26,672 bases of DNA from JAJRRH01 sp047638815 (lineage in GTDB: Bacteria > Bacteroidota > Bacteroidia > Flavobacteriales_D > JABDKJ01): the NCBI GenBank assembly GCA_047638815.1, contig JBLIMR010000038.1, forward strand, positions 1 through 26,672, given 5' to 3'. Shown here one piece after another: positions 17,114 through 25,016 of this stretch (positions within the stretch are counted from its first letter, which is position 1; every line of letters starts with the position of its first letter). A program made the position numbers and the translations under genes. The notes below the pieces were generated by a model. The model ran no database searches and was not told the origin of the DNA. It saw only the letters and a program-made list of their open reading frames with translations.

Positions 17114-17121
17114 CAAATATA
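17114..17121 (-). promoter_or_regulatory. Candidate -7 promoter element of the nuclease gene
   Basis: Minus-strand TATATTTG fits TAnnTTTG exactly and lies about 18 bases upstream of the nuclease ATG, so the leader would be very short. The palindrome at 17131-17161 begins about ten bases further upstream, over the expected -33 region. Confidence 0.4.
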
Positions 17122-17130
17122 AAGTCTAAA

Positions 17131-17161
17131 GATCAATTATCATCAGAGAATGATAATGATC
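17131..17161. promoter_or_regulatory. Palindrome (possible operator) upstream of the nuclease gene
   Basis: ATTATCAT (17136-17143) and ATGATAAT (17150-17157) are exact reverse complements around a six-base centre. GATC on both outer sides (17131-17134 and 17158-17161) extends the symmetry with one unpaired A. It covers the predicted -33 zone of the nuclease promoter, where a repressor could act. The half-sites recall Fur/Zur-type TGATAAT, but the arrangement is inverted relative to the classical Fur box. Confidence 0.4.
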
Positions 17162-17278
17162 TTATGAACGAGATTCAGGGCTTAAAAAAAATCAAGTCTC
17201 AACAGGTTAGACTACTCCTGGCCCAACACTCATAGAAATCATGCAATAAATAGACATGGCACCAATACACCGTCCAGT

Positions 17279-17416
17279 TCAATATAGATCCTGATCCAAT
17301 ATATCATCATCCTTCTCCATCCTACCAACCGTTGTTGCATACAACACAATCACTGAAATTATTGAGACTACTACTATTATTAAACTCACAGCACCCATGT
17401 AATTATTACTTAGCAT
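17279..17416 (-). CDS. Possible small single-pass membrane protein
   Basis: A 45-codon frame (or 39 codons from the second ATG at 17398) with one hydrophobic segment, VSLIIVVVSIISVIVLYA, and an acidic tail RMEKDDDILDQDLY. The clean hydrophobic-then-charged layout is what a real small membrane protein would show, and the frame ends in TGA at 17279-17281. No Shine-Dalgarno or promoter octamer supports it, and a chance frame of this length is quite possible. It resembles no family I can name; CcoS-like proteins have a similar layout but not this sequence. Confidence 0.3.
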   Translation of the reverse strand: MLSNNYMGAVSLIIVVVSIISVIVLYATTVGRMEKDDDILDQDLY

Positions 17417-17514
17417 AAATATCGTGAATAAATTAATTGAGATTGATGTATTATCGCTTAAACAACTTTTCTATTTCTTAAATAATCGCAACCTTTAGCA
17501 ATTGATCTCTGAAC

Positions 17515-18126
17515 ATGTCGAAACTAGAAAAAGTAGAAAAGTTAAATTCTGAATTGGGGAATATTGACATTTACCTCCTCGATCAGATAATGAAAGGTAA
17601 TTATTCTGAAAATGATCGCATATTGGATGTAGGTTGTGGTGGTGGTCGAAATATGCATTGGTTTATCAAAAACGAATATGACATTCATGGTGTGGATATT
17701 AATCAAAGATATATTGATGCTTTACGGCAGGAATATCCCACGCTTAATGATAATTTCAAAAATGGTGATCTTGACCATCTAACTGACCTTGATTCTTCTT
17801 TTGATCACCTGATATGTAATGCAGTATTACACTTTTCTAAGAACACGGAACATTTTTACAGGATGTTTTCTGAACTTGTTCGTGTACTTAAAAGTGATGG
17901 GACATTGTTTGTCCGAATGACATCAAATATTGGCCTTGAACAGCAGGTTAAAGAAATAGACGATGGTGTATTTCTATTGCCTGATGGAAGTAATAGATTC
18001 TTATTAACCCGATCAATAATAGATGAAATATTAAATCGATTTGGGTTATCTCAATTAGAACCAACAAAATCAGTTAATGTCAGTGATCTAAGGGTAATGA
18101 CAACCTTGATATTAATAAAGAAGTAA
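17515..18126 (+). CDS. Class I SAM-dependent methyltransferase
   Basis: 203 residues with a Rossmann-type methyltransferase core. Motif I is RILDVGCGGGRN (35-46), and the acidic residue ending strand 2 lies in IHGVDIN (Asp61). FDHLICNAVLHF (96-107) is motif IV, in the Methyltransf_11/25 style, and LVRVLKSDGTLFVRM follows as motif V/VI. It transfers a methyl group from S-adenosylmethionine to an unidentified small molecule or protein. Length is typical for a single-domain enzyme. It is a lone plus-strand gene that meets the DUF1348 gene end to end, with only three bases between stop codons and no terminator visible. Confidence 0.9.
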   Translation: MSKLEKVEKLNSELGNIDIYLLDQIMKGNYSENDRILDVGCGGGRNMHWFIKNEYDIHGVDINQRYIDALRQEYPTLNDNFKNGDLDHLTDLDSSFDHLICNAVLHFSKNTEHFYRMFSELVRVLKSDGTLFVRMTSNIGLEQQVKEIDDGVFLLPDGSNRFLLTRSIIDEILNRFGLSQLEPTKSVNVSDLRVMTTLILIKK

Positions 18127-18129
18127 TGC

Positions 18130-18540
18130 CTACAGCTTTCTTTCAGACTCTTTGATAGAAACATCATTAATGCTAGCGAAACGTTTTTTCATAAGACCAT
18201 TTTCATCAAACTCCCAATTCTCGTTACCATATGCACGAAACCACTCCCCTTTCTCGTTGTGGTATTCGTATTCAAATCGCACAGCAATTTTGTTATCTCC
18301 ATAAGCCCAAAGCTGCTTTTTGAGGGTATAGTTAAGCTCATTAGACCACTTATCCTTTAGAAATTCTTGCACCTCATCTCTTCCATTGATGAATTGTGAT
18401 CTATTTCTCCATTCAGTATCTTCTGAATAAGCCATCGATATTTTCACTGGATCTTTTAGGTTCCAGGCATCCTCAGCAGCTTGCACCTTTTGCTTGGCGG
18501 TCTCCTCCGTAAATGGGGGAACAGGAAATTTCTTCTCCAT
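18130..18540 (-). CDS. DUF1348 family protein (NTF2/SnoaL-like fold)
   Basis: 136 residues, close to the usual length of DUF1348 proteins. The N-terminal FPVPPFTEETAKQKVQAAEDAWNLKDPVKISMAYSEDTEWRNR is the family's hallmark region, followed by FINGRDEVQEFLKDKW and KIAVRFEYEYHNEKGEWFRAYGNENWEF. The fold is a cone-shaped alpha+beta barrel with a pocket. The ligand is unknown; homologues are often called nuclear transport factor 2 family. It starts nine bases after the rhodanese stop codon, so the two are very likely co-transcribed at the end of the sulfur block. Whether it binds a sulfur compound is pure inference. Confidence 0.85.
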   Translation of the reverse strand: MEKKFPVPPFTEETAKQKVQAAEDAWNLKDPVKISMAYSEDTEWRNRSQFINGRDEVQEFLKDKWSNELNYTLKKQLWAYGDNKIAVRFEYEYHNEKGEWFRAYGNENWEFDENGLMKKRFASINDVSIKESERKL

Positions 18541-18549
18541 AATTAAGGT

Positions 18550-18858
18550 TTATTCAGTTTCACCTTCCCACTCCATCATTCCACCCATCAAATTATAGGT
18601 GTTATCAAATCCGATGTTATTCATAAAAGCACAGGCCTGTCCACTTCTATTGCCACTTCGACAGTAGACGAAATATGATTTCGCTTTATCCATTTTCTCA
18701 ACCTCTCCTTTAAAGTTATGGGCATCAAAGATGTCTAACTTAACCGCTCCCGGAATTATACCTTCCTCCCATTCTTGTTCCGTTCTAACATCCAAAATAA
18801 CAGGACTAGCATCTTTCTTTAATGCGGCCTTCCAATCTTCTTGACTTAAATTACTCAT
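18550..18858 (-). CDS. Single-domain rhodanese (sulfurtransferase)
   Basis: 102 residues, the normal size of a one-domain rhodanese. ILDVRTEQEWEEGIIPGA (21-38) is the conserved entry, and the active-site loop CRSGNRSG starts at Cys66, which would carry the persulfide. The end, NLMGGMMEWEG, matches the family. It moves sulfane sulfur between thiosulfate, persulfides and acceptors in the cytoplasm. It lies 52 bases after the persulfide dioxygenase-rhodanese gene and nine before the DUF1348 gene, which supports a shared role in sulfane sulfur handling. Confidence 0.92.
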   Translation of the reverse strand: MSNLSQEDWKAALKKDASPVILDVRTEQEWEEGIIPGAVKLDIFDAHNFKGEVEKMDKAKSYFVYCRSGNRSGQACAFMNNIGFDNTYNLMGGMMEWEGETE

Positions 18859-18910
18859 CTTAATTTTTTTTTATACTTTTTGATTTTATCCTTTTATGCT
18901 ACAAATGGAA

Positions 18911-20323
18911 CTATAATGTTGTAGGGCAAACAAACTCGGTAACGGGAATACCTGTTTCCTTAATTCCTGCAAAACCCTTTTCGATATTAACTAGATTGTG
19001 AAATCCTCTTTTCTTTAAGAGAGATGCTGCAATCACAGATCTATATCCTCCAGCACAATGCACATAAAATGTCCCTTCCTGTGGTAATGAACTCAGATGA
19101 TCATTCAACATGGATAGTGGAGTGTTAATAGCACAAGACATGTGCTCAGCACTATATTCAGAATCCTTTCTTACATCCAGAACTGGCAGTTTACTATTAT
19201 CAATTAATAGCTTCTCTATATTTCCTGGTGACGTACTTTCAATAGTATCAATCTCTTTTCCTGCTTCAATCCAAGCGCTCATTCCCCCATTTAAAAAGCC
19301 AATGGTATTGTCAAACCCAACCCTAGAGAGTCTGGTTATCACCTCCTCCTCTTTTCCTTCAGGAGCCACTAGAAGTATGGTTTGTTCTACATCTTTTATT
19401 AGAGCCCCAACCCAAGGTGCAAAACCACCATCGATTCCAATAAAAATAGATTGAGGAACGAAGCCTTTTACAAAATCATCTTGATGTCTAACATCCAAAA
19501 CTACAGCACCCGTTTCATTCGCTACTACTTCAAACTCATTTGGAGAATAGGGTCTCAATCCTTTTTTAATAACCACATCGATATCCTCATATCCCGTTTT
19601 GTTCATTTTAACATTCAAAGGAAAATATATAGGTGGTGCCTCAAGGCCTTCAGTAACCTCATCAACAAATTCCTTTTTGGTCATGTCTTCTCTGATGGCA
19701 TAATTCATTACCCTTTGGTTTCCCAAAGTATCCACCGTTTCCTTCATCATATTTTTACCACAAGCGGATCCCGCACCATGGCCAGGATATATGATAAGGT
19801 CGTCAGCCAATGGCATGATTTTATTTCTTAAGCTATCGAATAATATTCCCGCAAGATCTTCTTGAGTAACATCATTCGCTTTCTGAGCCAGGTCAGGCCG
19901 ACCTACATCACCCAAAAACAACGTATCTCCAGAAAAAAGCGAGTGTTCTTTCCCCTTTTCATCAATTAACAGATAACATGTGCTTTCCATCGTATGCCCT
20001 GGCGTATGAAGCACTTTGATTGTAACCTCACCAAGTTTAAATTCTTGATTGTCTTCGGCTATGACAACTTCAAACTCAGGGTTTGCCAATGGCCCATAAA
20101 CAATTGGAGCTCCTGTTTTCTTTGACAGTGTTACATGACCACTAACAAAATCGGCATGAAAATGTGTTTCGAAAATGTACTTAATACTTGCATTATCTGC
20201 CTCAGCCTTTTCAATATAACCATCTACTTCTCTCAGTGGGTCAATAATTGCCACTTCCCCATTACTTTCAATATAGTACGCACCTTGTGATAGGCAACCA
20301 GTATATATTTGTTCTACTTTCAT
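18911..20323 (-). CDS. Persulfide dioxygenase-rhodanese fusion (CstB-like: MBL + pseudo-rhodanese + rhodanese)
   Basis: 470 residues from the ATG at 20323; the frame runs ten codons further, but KVEQIYTGCLSQGAYYIE is the normal N-terminus. Residues 1-235 are a metallo-beta-lactamase fold with THFHAD (His54, His56, Asp58), TPGH (His110), SGDTLF (Asp133) and YPGHGAGSACG (His182), the ETHE1-type set that holds one Fe(II). Residues about 262-358 are a rhodanese-like domain (VVLDVRHQDDF) whose active loop reads LLVAPEGKEEE and has no Cys. Residues about 370-465 are a second rhodanese with VLDVRKDSEY and HCAGGYRS (Cys423). This order matches Staphylococcus CstB, which oxidises persulfides and makes thiosulfate. 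A good -7 octamer lies upstream. Activity is inferred from the family. Confidence 0.93.
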   Translation of the reverse strand: MKVEQIYTGCLSQGAYYIESNGEVAIIDPLREVDGYIEKAEADNASIKYIFETHFHADFVSGHVTLSKKTGAPIVYGPLANPEFEVVIAEDNQEFKLGEVTIKVLHTPGHTMESTCYLLIDEKGKEHSLFSGDTLFLGDVGRPDLAQKANDVTQEDLAGILFDSLRNKIMPLADDLIIYPGHGAGSACGKNMMKETVDTLGNQRVMNYAIREDMTKKEFVDEVTEGLEAPPIYFPLNVKMNKTGYEDIDVVIKKGLRPYSPNEFEVVANETGAVVLDVRHQDDFVKGFVPQSIFIGIDGGFAPWVGALIKDVEQTILLVAPEGKEEEVITRLSRVGFDNTIGFLNGGMSAWIEAGKEIDTIESTSPGNIEKLLIDNSKLPVLDVRKDSEYSAEHMSCAINTPLSMLNDHLSSLPQEGTFYVHCAGGYRSVIAASLLKKRGFHNLVNIEKGFAGIKETGIPVTEFVCPTTL

Positions 20324-20371
20324 ATATAATTTTAGTAATTCAGTCTTGAGCAATTTTCATACCCCTTTATG

Positions 20372-20379
20372 CAAAGATA
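20372..20379 (-). promoter_or_regulatory. Candidate -7 promoter element of the persulfide dioxygenase gene
   Basis: Minus-strand TATCTTTG matches TAnnTTTG exactly, about 50 bases upstream of the chosen ATG at 20323. No good TTG is seen at the -33 distance. It lies in the 137-base gap after the DUF6503 gene and would allow the dioxygenase, rhodanese and DUF1348 genes to be expressed apart from the upstream genes. Confidence 0.4.
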
Positions 20380-20460
20380 AACCATGTCAATCTTTTTGTG
20401 TCGCTTCTAGGCCTAACTGATCAACGCAAAATACCTAACAACCTAGACAAGTGATGGTTA

Positions 20461-21279
20461 TCATTTTTTTAAATTTATTACCTTCTCTGTTTCTATTACT
20501 GACAATTTTTCCAATTTATCCATGGCAAAAAGTCCGAGTAATTCTTTTAACGGGGTACCAACAACTACTTTATAGTTTACATAATCTTGAAAAATAATTC
20601 CATCAATGTTTCTGGTATTGTACGCACTCCTAAATCTCACTCCTCCGTTGTTAACGGTATAATTATAGGCCAAAAAATCTATTCTCTTCGAATCACTATT
20701 GATCCAATACAGATATTCATCATCATGATCCTTACCACCACCTTCTTGCCCAAAAGTTACTGATAGCATTTCATAACCTTGCCCTTTCATTTCTGTGTTG
20801 CCAATAAACTGAATATTCACTGCCGGATCAAGTAATTTATGTGGTAAAGTAGCAAAGTAAATAACAGAGTTCAAACTATTGCTGTAAGCGCTCTTTTCCT
20901 TATCGGATAGATCGACTAATTCACCTTCAACATGTCTTTCAAAAAGTTTGTCTGAATATCTATCTATTATCTCTTTTCCATCCTTTTTAAATGTTTTCCT
21001 GTATTCAAAATGGACGCCATCATTCTTAAAGGTATAATCGTTTTCTCGAAACACAAATTGGAAATGAGCAGAGCCATACTTATCTCCACCATGTGCCTTT
21101 AGCACCTTTGCTAAAAGTGTTTTTCCCTCGCTCATTACCTCCATCTCAATTTTATTCGATTCGGGCTGGGTTTTATCACCTTCACTACCCCTCTTACCGC
21201 CACAAGACCATATCAAAAGGGACAATATAAAGACAAGCAAAGTCTGAACACCTATTTTTACTACTCCTCTATTTCTCAT
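20461..21279 (-). CDS. DUF6503 family lipoprotein
   Basis: 272 residues. The signal peptide ends in the lipobox-like LLIWSC (Cys26) with a Gly/Lys/Ser-rich linker after it. The mature part begins LLAKVLKAHGGDKYGSAHFQFVFRENDYTF, the family's conserved opening. It continues with HKLLDPAVNIQFIG and DDEYLYWINSDSKRIDFLAYNYTVNNGGVRFR, and ends with NIDGIIFQDYVNYKV. DUF6503 proteins are common Bacteroidota lipoproteins with a beta-rich fold resembling lipoprotein carriers (LolA/outer-membrane lipoprotein-sorting-like), but no function is established. It starts 37 bases after the amine oxidase gene, so the two are probably co-transcribed. The -2 Trp in the lipobox is unusual. Confidence 0.82.
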   Translation of the reverse strand: MRNRGVVKIGVQTLLVFILSLLIWSCGGKRGSEGDKTQPESNKIEMEVMSEGKTLLAKVLKAHGGDKYGSAHFQFVFRENDYTFKNDGVHFEYRKTFKKDGKEIIDRYSDKLFERHVEGELVDLSDKEKSAYSNSLNSVIYFATLPHKLLDPAVNIQFIGNTEMKGQGYEMLSVTFGQEGGGKDHDDEYLYWINSDSKRIDFLAYNYTVNNGGVRFRSAYNTRNIDGIIFQDYVNYKVVVGTPLKELLGLFAMDKLEKLSVIETEKVINLKK

Positions 21280-21316
21280 CTTTTTTTATCTAAATTAGTT
21301 GAATTTATTCAAAAAT

Positions 21317-22411
21317 TCATCTCACAATTTCACCTTTTAACATCTGTGGATTGGCAACTAAGCGATCATAAATCATTTCGGCACTCCTAACGGCTCCTTC
21401 CATATAACCAGGAAAGGCATTCGCTGTTTCAGCACCTGCTACAGACAATTTCCCATTCATTAAGGGCAATTGATAAATATGCGCCCCATTATTTTGATGT
21501 GGTAAAACTTGAGCATTATAAGGCGAATATGTATATGGTTCTTGACACCACAAAGTCTCTTCATATGATATATATTTCCTCGCCTGCATTCCATAGTATT
21601 TTTCCATTTGCTGCATGACCATCTCAATCCTCTCTTCTCTTTTAACAGACTCATAAGCCCCATTTAGAAAGCCCTTCAATGAATAACTCGTCTCCTCATA
21701 ATTAGTATGGTCGTACATTTCTGGAATTGGGCCCACATTACTGAAAATTGTGCCACTCATTCCTTTATTTCTCCAAAATGGTTTTTCATATGTCAATCCT
21801 ACCTTTATCGATTCTCCCATCCAGGTATGTGTATTCTTTGCAATAGCCATGAAGTTTTCAGGCAGTTTTGGTTGAAAATCCATAGTATTAACCAATAAGT
21901 TTGGAGGCAAAGTCGAAACTACATGTTTGGCAACATAAGAATTTGAATGTGTCTTCAAGGTTAAAATTTCTTTTCCTTCAGTAACGGACAGGATTTGCTC
22001 ATTATAATAAACATTGTCCTGATTCAAATTCTTACTCAACGCATCTATCAAAGAAGATGTGCCACCTACAATTCTGAAGCTGGGATCATTGTTTTCGGGC
22101 AGTCTAACCAGTTGATGTGGACTTGTTGACAATGGCTCATAAAAGGCAGTTTCACCAAGTTTTTGCTCAAATGTTTTTAGATTCAAAGTGTCTATTAAAT
22201 TCCACAGAACGTTATGCTGCCCAGCCAACCACGTAGCTCCTAATTCAATACTGCTATTAGCAATTCCTTTCTTACTGTGTACTCTTCCTCCACTTCTATC
22301 CCTAGCTTCAACAATAACAACGTTGAAATTTTGCTTTTTCAAAAGATAAGCTAAGGTCAAACCGGTGAGACCAGCTCCAATAATTAAGATCTCCGCTTTT
22401 ACTACACTCAT
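21317..22411 (-). CDS. FAD-dependent amine oxidase family protein
   Basis: 364 residues from the ATG at 22411; an ATG 13 codons upstream (22450) is possible but adds only a hydrophobic stretch before the dinucleotide fold. IIGAGLTGL (10-18) is the FAD-binding GxGxxG, and VVIVEARDRSGGRVHS (31-46) supplies the ribose-binding Glu and the GGR motif of the monoamine oxidase/phytoene desaturase group. The C-terminal LSVAGAETANAFPGYMEGAVRSAEMI closes the flavin site. It likely oxidises an amine or a related reduced compound. It lacks the CxxC-type cysteine arrangement of sulfide:quinone oxidoreductase. It sits in the sulfur block between the DUF202 and DUF6503 genes. Substrate is unknown, and its length is at the short end for this family. 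Confidence 0.88.
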   Translation of the reverse strand: MSVVKAEILIIGAGLTGLTLAYLLKKQNFNVVIVEARDRSGGRVHSKKGIANSSIELGATWLAGQHNVLWNLIDTLNLKTFEQKLGETAFYEPLSTSPHQLVRLPENNDPSFRIVGGTSSLIDALSKNLNQDNVYYNEQILSVTEGKEILTLKTHSNSYVAKHVVSTLPPNLLVNTMDFQPKLPENFMAIAKNTHTWMGESIKVGLTYEKPFWRNKGMSGTIFSNVGPIPEMYDHTNYEETSYSLKGFLNGAYESVKREERIEMVMQQMEKYYGMQARKYISYEETLWCQEPYTYSPYNAQVLPHQNNGAHIYQLPLMNGKLSVAGAETANAFPGYMEGAVRSAEMIYDRLVANPQMLKGEIVR

Positions 22412-22523
22412 GACAACTTGATCTAATATTACAAAGATTAGGAAATTCAATCATCCAACTATGACATGATGATTACAAATAGGATGTTAATCAGTCAAAA
22501 ATCAGAACAGCCTCCTACTCCAG

Positions 22524-22805
22524 TCAATCATTTAGTTCGCTCAGATTGTAGGCATTATCGATATCTCTTTTGTTTTTTCTGTACGTCAATATACCGATCA
22601 CGAGAAAGACAATGCCTATCACAATGAAGGGCAAGGACAACCAAATAAGATCTTGAAGAACCTCTAATTTTGAGAAAGTAATTCCAAGAATAAAAAAATG
22701 CAAACAAGTTCCAATAAATGACAGGAGGGTCCGCTGATTCGCCAATCTAGTTCTATCTATAGCAAGGATATCTCTCAGAATTAGTACTCTTTTTTTATCT
22801 TCCAT
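22524..22805 (-). CDS. DUF202 family small membrane protein
   Basis: 93 residues. ILAIDRTRLANQRTLLSFIGTCL is the DUF202 hallmark (DRTxLAxxRTLL), followed by two hydrophobic segments (LHFFILGITFS and IWLSLPFIVIGIVFLVIGILTY) and a charged C-terminus. DUF202 also forms the membrane part of VTC/SPX proteins, but its function in small bacterial proteins is not known. Its ATG lies two bases after the SulP stop codon, so the two genes are translationally linked and may form one membrane unit. Confidence 0.88.
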   Translation of the reverse strand: MEDKKRVLILRDILAIDRTRLANQRTLLSFIGTCLHFFILGITFSKLEVLQDLIWLSLPFIVIGIVFLVIGILTYRKNKRDIDNAYNLSELND

Positions 22806-22807
22806 TT

Positions 22808-24514
22808 TTATTTGTTTGACTGTGTAGCATAGTTCGTGAAAGCAGTGTTCTTTACACCTTCAATAGCCTCCACGGCATCATTTACAGATAGATAAAAATG
22901 CTCAGTCCCAAGGAGATTGATTATGTCATTTTTCTTCAAGGTATCTCTTACCGGACCATTGACACCTGCTAGGTGCAGGCCAATATTTTTCATTTCCAAA
23001 TCTTCAACGAGGTCATACAAAAAATGAGCTGCACTGGAGTCAATATAATTGATGGTCCTTGTATCAAAAATCAAATGTTTTACCTCAGGTCGATTCGATA
23101 AGGCATCATCAATGTACTTTTTAAGAAAACCAATATTTGCAAAATACAATTGCGCATCAAATCTCAGTATCAATTTATCCGGATACTCCTCCAAATCATC
23201 AAACCTCGCGAGGTTTCTAAAGTGATCAGTATTTGGCACCCTGCCAACTTCAGCTATATGAGGGTATGAGACACGATAAATAAGCATAATCAAAGAAAAG
23301 CCAATTCCGATAAGAATACCTTCTTCTATACCTAAAGCCAAGGTGCTCATGAAAGTCACAATAAATAAGACAAAATCCGGTCGGTTGGTTTTCCAAAGAT
23401 GTTTGGCTTCTTTGATATCTATTAAACCAAAAACAGCCACAATAATTATTGCCGCCAAAACAGCTTTAGGCAAAAAGTAAAATAGATCTGTAAGAAACAA
23501 CAAGGTCAAAATGATAATTACGGCACTAATTATTGATGCCAGGCCTGTCTTTGCACCAGCTTGATTATTGACAGCTGACCTTGAAAATCCTCCAGTTACC
23601 GGAAATGCTTTGAAAAAAGAACCGAAGATATTCGCCAAGCCCAGCCCTATCATCTCTTGATTAGGTCTCAGCTCATAATCCTTATGCTGGGTATGTACTG
23701 CCTTAGCAACGGCAATAGATTCCATGAAAGCCACAAACGAGATAACCAAAGCTAGCTTCAGCAATGAAGCCATTTGATCTACATCAATATTGGGTACAGA
23801 AAAGATATCAAATCCACCTGGGACATCCTTAACAATACTCACCCCCGATTCATTTAGCTTGAATAAGTAAACCAATCCAGTACCTAGCAGAACAATTACT
23901 AGCGGTCCAGGTATCTTTTTATTGATTTTCTTCACAAATAACAATATGACAATGGCACTTAGTCCTATTGCAAGGGTCATCAAGTGGGTTGAGGTAATGT
24001 TCTGCAATAATTCGCTTATTGAAGAGATAATATTACCTCTGGAAAGCGATAAGCCCAATAGATATCCCATTTGACTCAGGCCAATTATGATTGCTGCGGC
24101 AGAAGTAAATCCGGCTACAACAGGGTGAGATAAGTAGTTGACAAGAAAACCTAACCTAAATATCCCCATCAGAAACTGAATGACCCCAACCATTAAGGCC
24201 AATACAATTGCTAACTGAATAAACTCTGCAGATCCGATTTCGGCTAGCTCACTCAATCCTTCAGCAACGATAATTGCTACTACTGCGGTAGGTCCAACAG
24301 CCAATTGACGGGAAGTTCCAAACAGGGCGTAAATAATCAGTGGAATTGTTGATGCATACAAACCGTAGATCGGTGGCAAACCAGCAAGCATTGCGTAGGC
24401 CATGCCTTGTGGTATTAACATCACCCCAACGGTTAAACCGGCCGTTAAATCCCCCTGCAAGAAATCTTTTCTGTAATTGGTGATCCAATCGATAAAAGGT
24501 AAATACTTATTCAT
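22808..24514 (-). CDS. SulP family anion transporter with STAS domain
   Basis: 568 residues. The N-terminal LQGDLTAGLTVGVMLIPQGMAYAMLAGLPPIYGLYAS is the SulP signature, and about 400 residues of closely spaced hydrophobic segments follow. PVTGGFSRSAVNNQAGAKT is the conserved SulP motif in the second half of the membrane part. A cytoplasmic STAS domain (about 435-550) ends the protein, with FDTRTINYIDSSAAHFL holding the DSS site (Asp492-Ser493). Family members carry sulfate, bicarbonate or other anions into the cell. Placement next to YeeE/YedE and persulfide genes favours sulfate or a related sulfur anion, but this is inference, and no carbonic anhydrase neighbour argues for bicarbonate. It starts 79 bases after the YeeE/YedE pair. 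Confidence 0.93.
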   Translation of the reverse strand: MNKYLPFIDWITNYRKDFLQGDLTAGLTVGVMLIPQGMAYAMLAGLPPIYGLYASTIPLIIYALFGTSRQLAVGPTAVVAIIVAEGLSELAEIGSAEFIQLAIVLALMVGVIQFLMGIFRLGFLVNYLSHPVVAGFTSAAAIIIGLSQMGYLLGLSLSRGNIISSISELLQNITSTHLMTLAIGLSAIVILLFVKKINKKIPGPLVIVLLGTGLVYLFKLNESGVSIVKDVPGGFDIFSVPNIDVDQMASLLKLALVISFVAFMESIAVAKAVHTQHKDYELRPNQEMIGLGLANIFGSFFKAFPVTGGFSRSAVNNQAGAKTGLASIISAVIIILTLLFLTDLFYFLPKAVLAAIIIVAVFGLIDIKEAKHLWKTNRPDFVLFIVTFMSTLALGIEEGILIGIGFSLIMLIYRVSYPHIAEVGRVPNTDHFRNLARFDDLEEYPDKLILRFDAQLYFANIGFLKKYIDDALSNRPEVKHLIFDTRTINYIDSSAAHFLYDLVEDLEMKNIGLHLAGVNGPVRDTLKKNDIINLLGTEHFYLSVNDAVEAIEGVKNTAFTNYATQSNK

Positions 24515-24593
24515 CGTTTTCTTATTGAATATTCGAATTACAATTGTTGATCATTATTTCGTTTGATTGGTCTATCGATTTATGTCTAAAGAC

Positions 24594-25007
24594 TTAATGA
24601 GGCAATCTAGTTTTCAGTAAGCCATACACGAACGTTCCCATCAGTGCGCCAACAATAACAACCCCTATTGTTAAATAACCGTAACCAATCAGAATGAACA
24701 ACGGACCAGGACAAGCACCTATAAGTGCCCAACCAAGGCCAAAGAGGGTGCCTCCGACAATATATCTCGTAATTGACTTATCCTTGTCCTTTATTTCAAT
24801 GGTTGTTTGGTTAGCACTCTTCAGTTTTCGTTTTTTAATCACTTGAAGAGAGAAAATGCCAATGATCACTGCACTACCAATGATACCATACATGTGGAAA
24901 GCATCAAAGTGAAACATTTCGAAAATCCGGTACCACGAAATGGCTTCTCCTTTTGATAGAATGATACCAAAAAAGATTCCTGTAATTAAGTATTTGGCTA
25001 AGTTCAT
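24594..25007 (-). CDS. YeeE/YedE (DUF6691-type) sulfur transporter, second half
   Basis: 137 residues with about four membrane segments. It corresponds to the second half of a full-length YeeE/YedE (TsuA-like) protein. The conserved LFGLGWALIGACPGPLFILIGYG carries Cys99 in the GACPGP motif. TsuA proteins take up thiosulfate, passing it along conserved cysteines; here the cysteines are divided between this protein and its upstream partner. It starts nine bases after the partner's stop codon, so the two surely form one unit. A charged loop (about 58-80, RKLKSANQTT and KDKDKS) separates the halves. The substrate may be thiosulfate or another sulfur species. Confidence 0.9.
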   Translation of the reverse strand: MNLAKYLITGIFFGIILSKGEAISWYRIFEMFHFDAFHMYGIIGSAVIIGIFSLQVIKKRKLKSANQTTIEIKDKDKSITRYIVGGTLFGLGWALIGACPGPLFILIGYGYLTIGVVIVGALMGTFVYGLLKTRLPH

Positions 25008-25016
25008 AGGGCTAGA

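Larger units (their letters stand above)
17097..17514. other. Divergent intergenic region between nuclease and methyltransferase genes
   Basis: 418 bases. It holds the nuclease promoter-like octamer (17114-17121), a palindrome (17131-17161) and a possible 45-codon membrane peptide gene on the minus strand (17279-17416). The remainder shows no gene, and I see no clear promoter for the methyltransferase. Confidence 0.55.

Noticed and set aside
19110..19831. Two long plus-strand frames (114 and 126 codons) opposite the persulfide dioxygenase gene
   Set aside because: They lie wholly within a well-supported minus-strand gene and their translations show no domain pattern.
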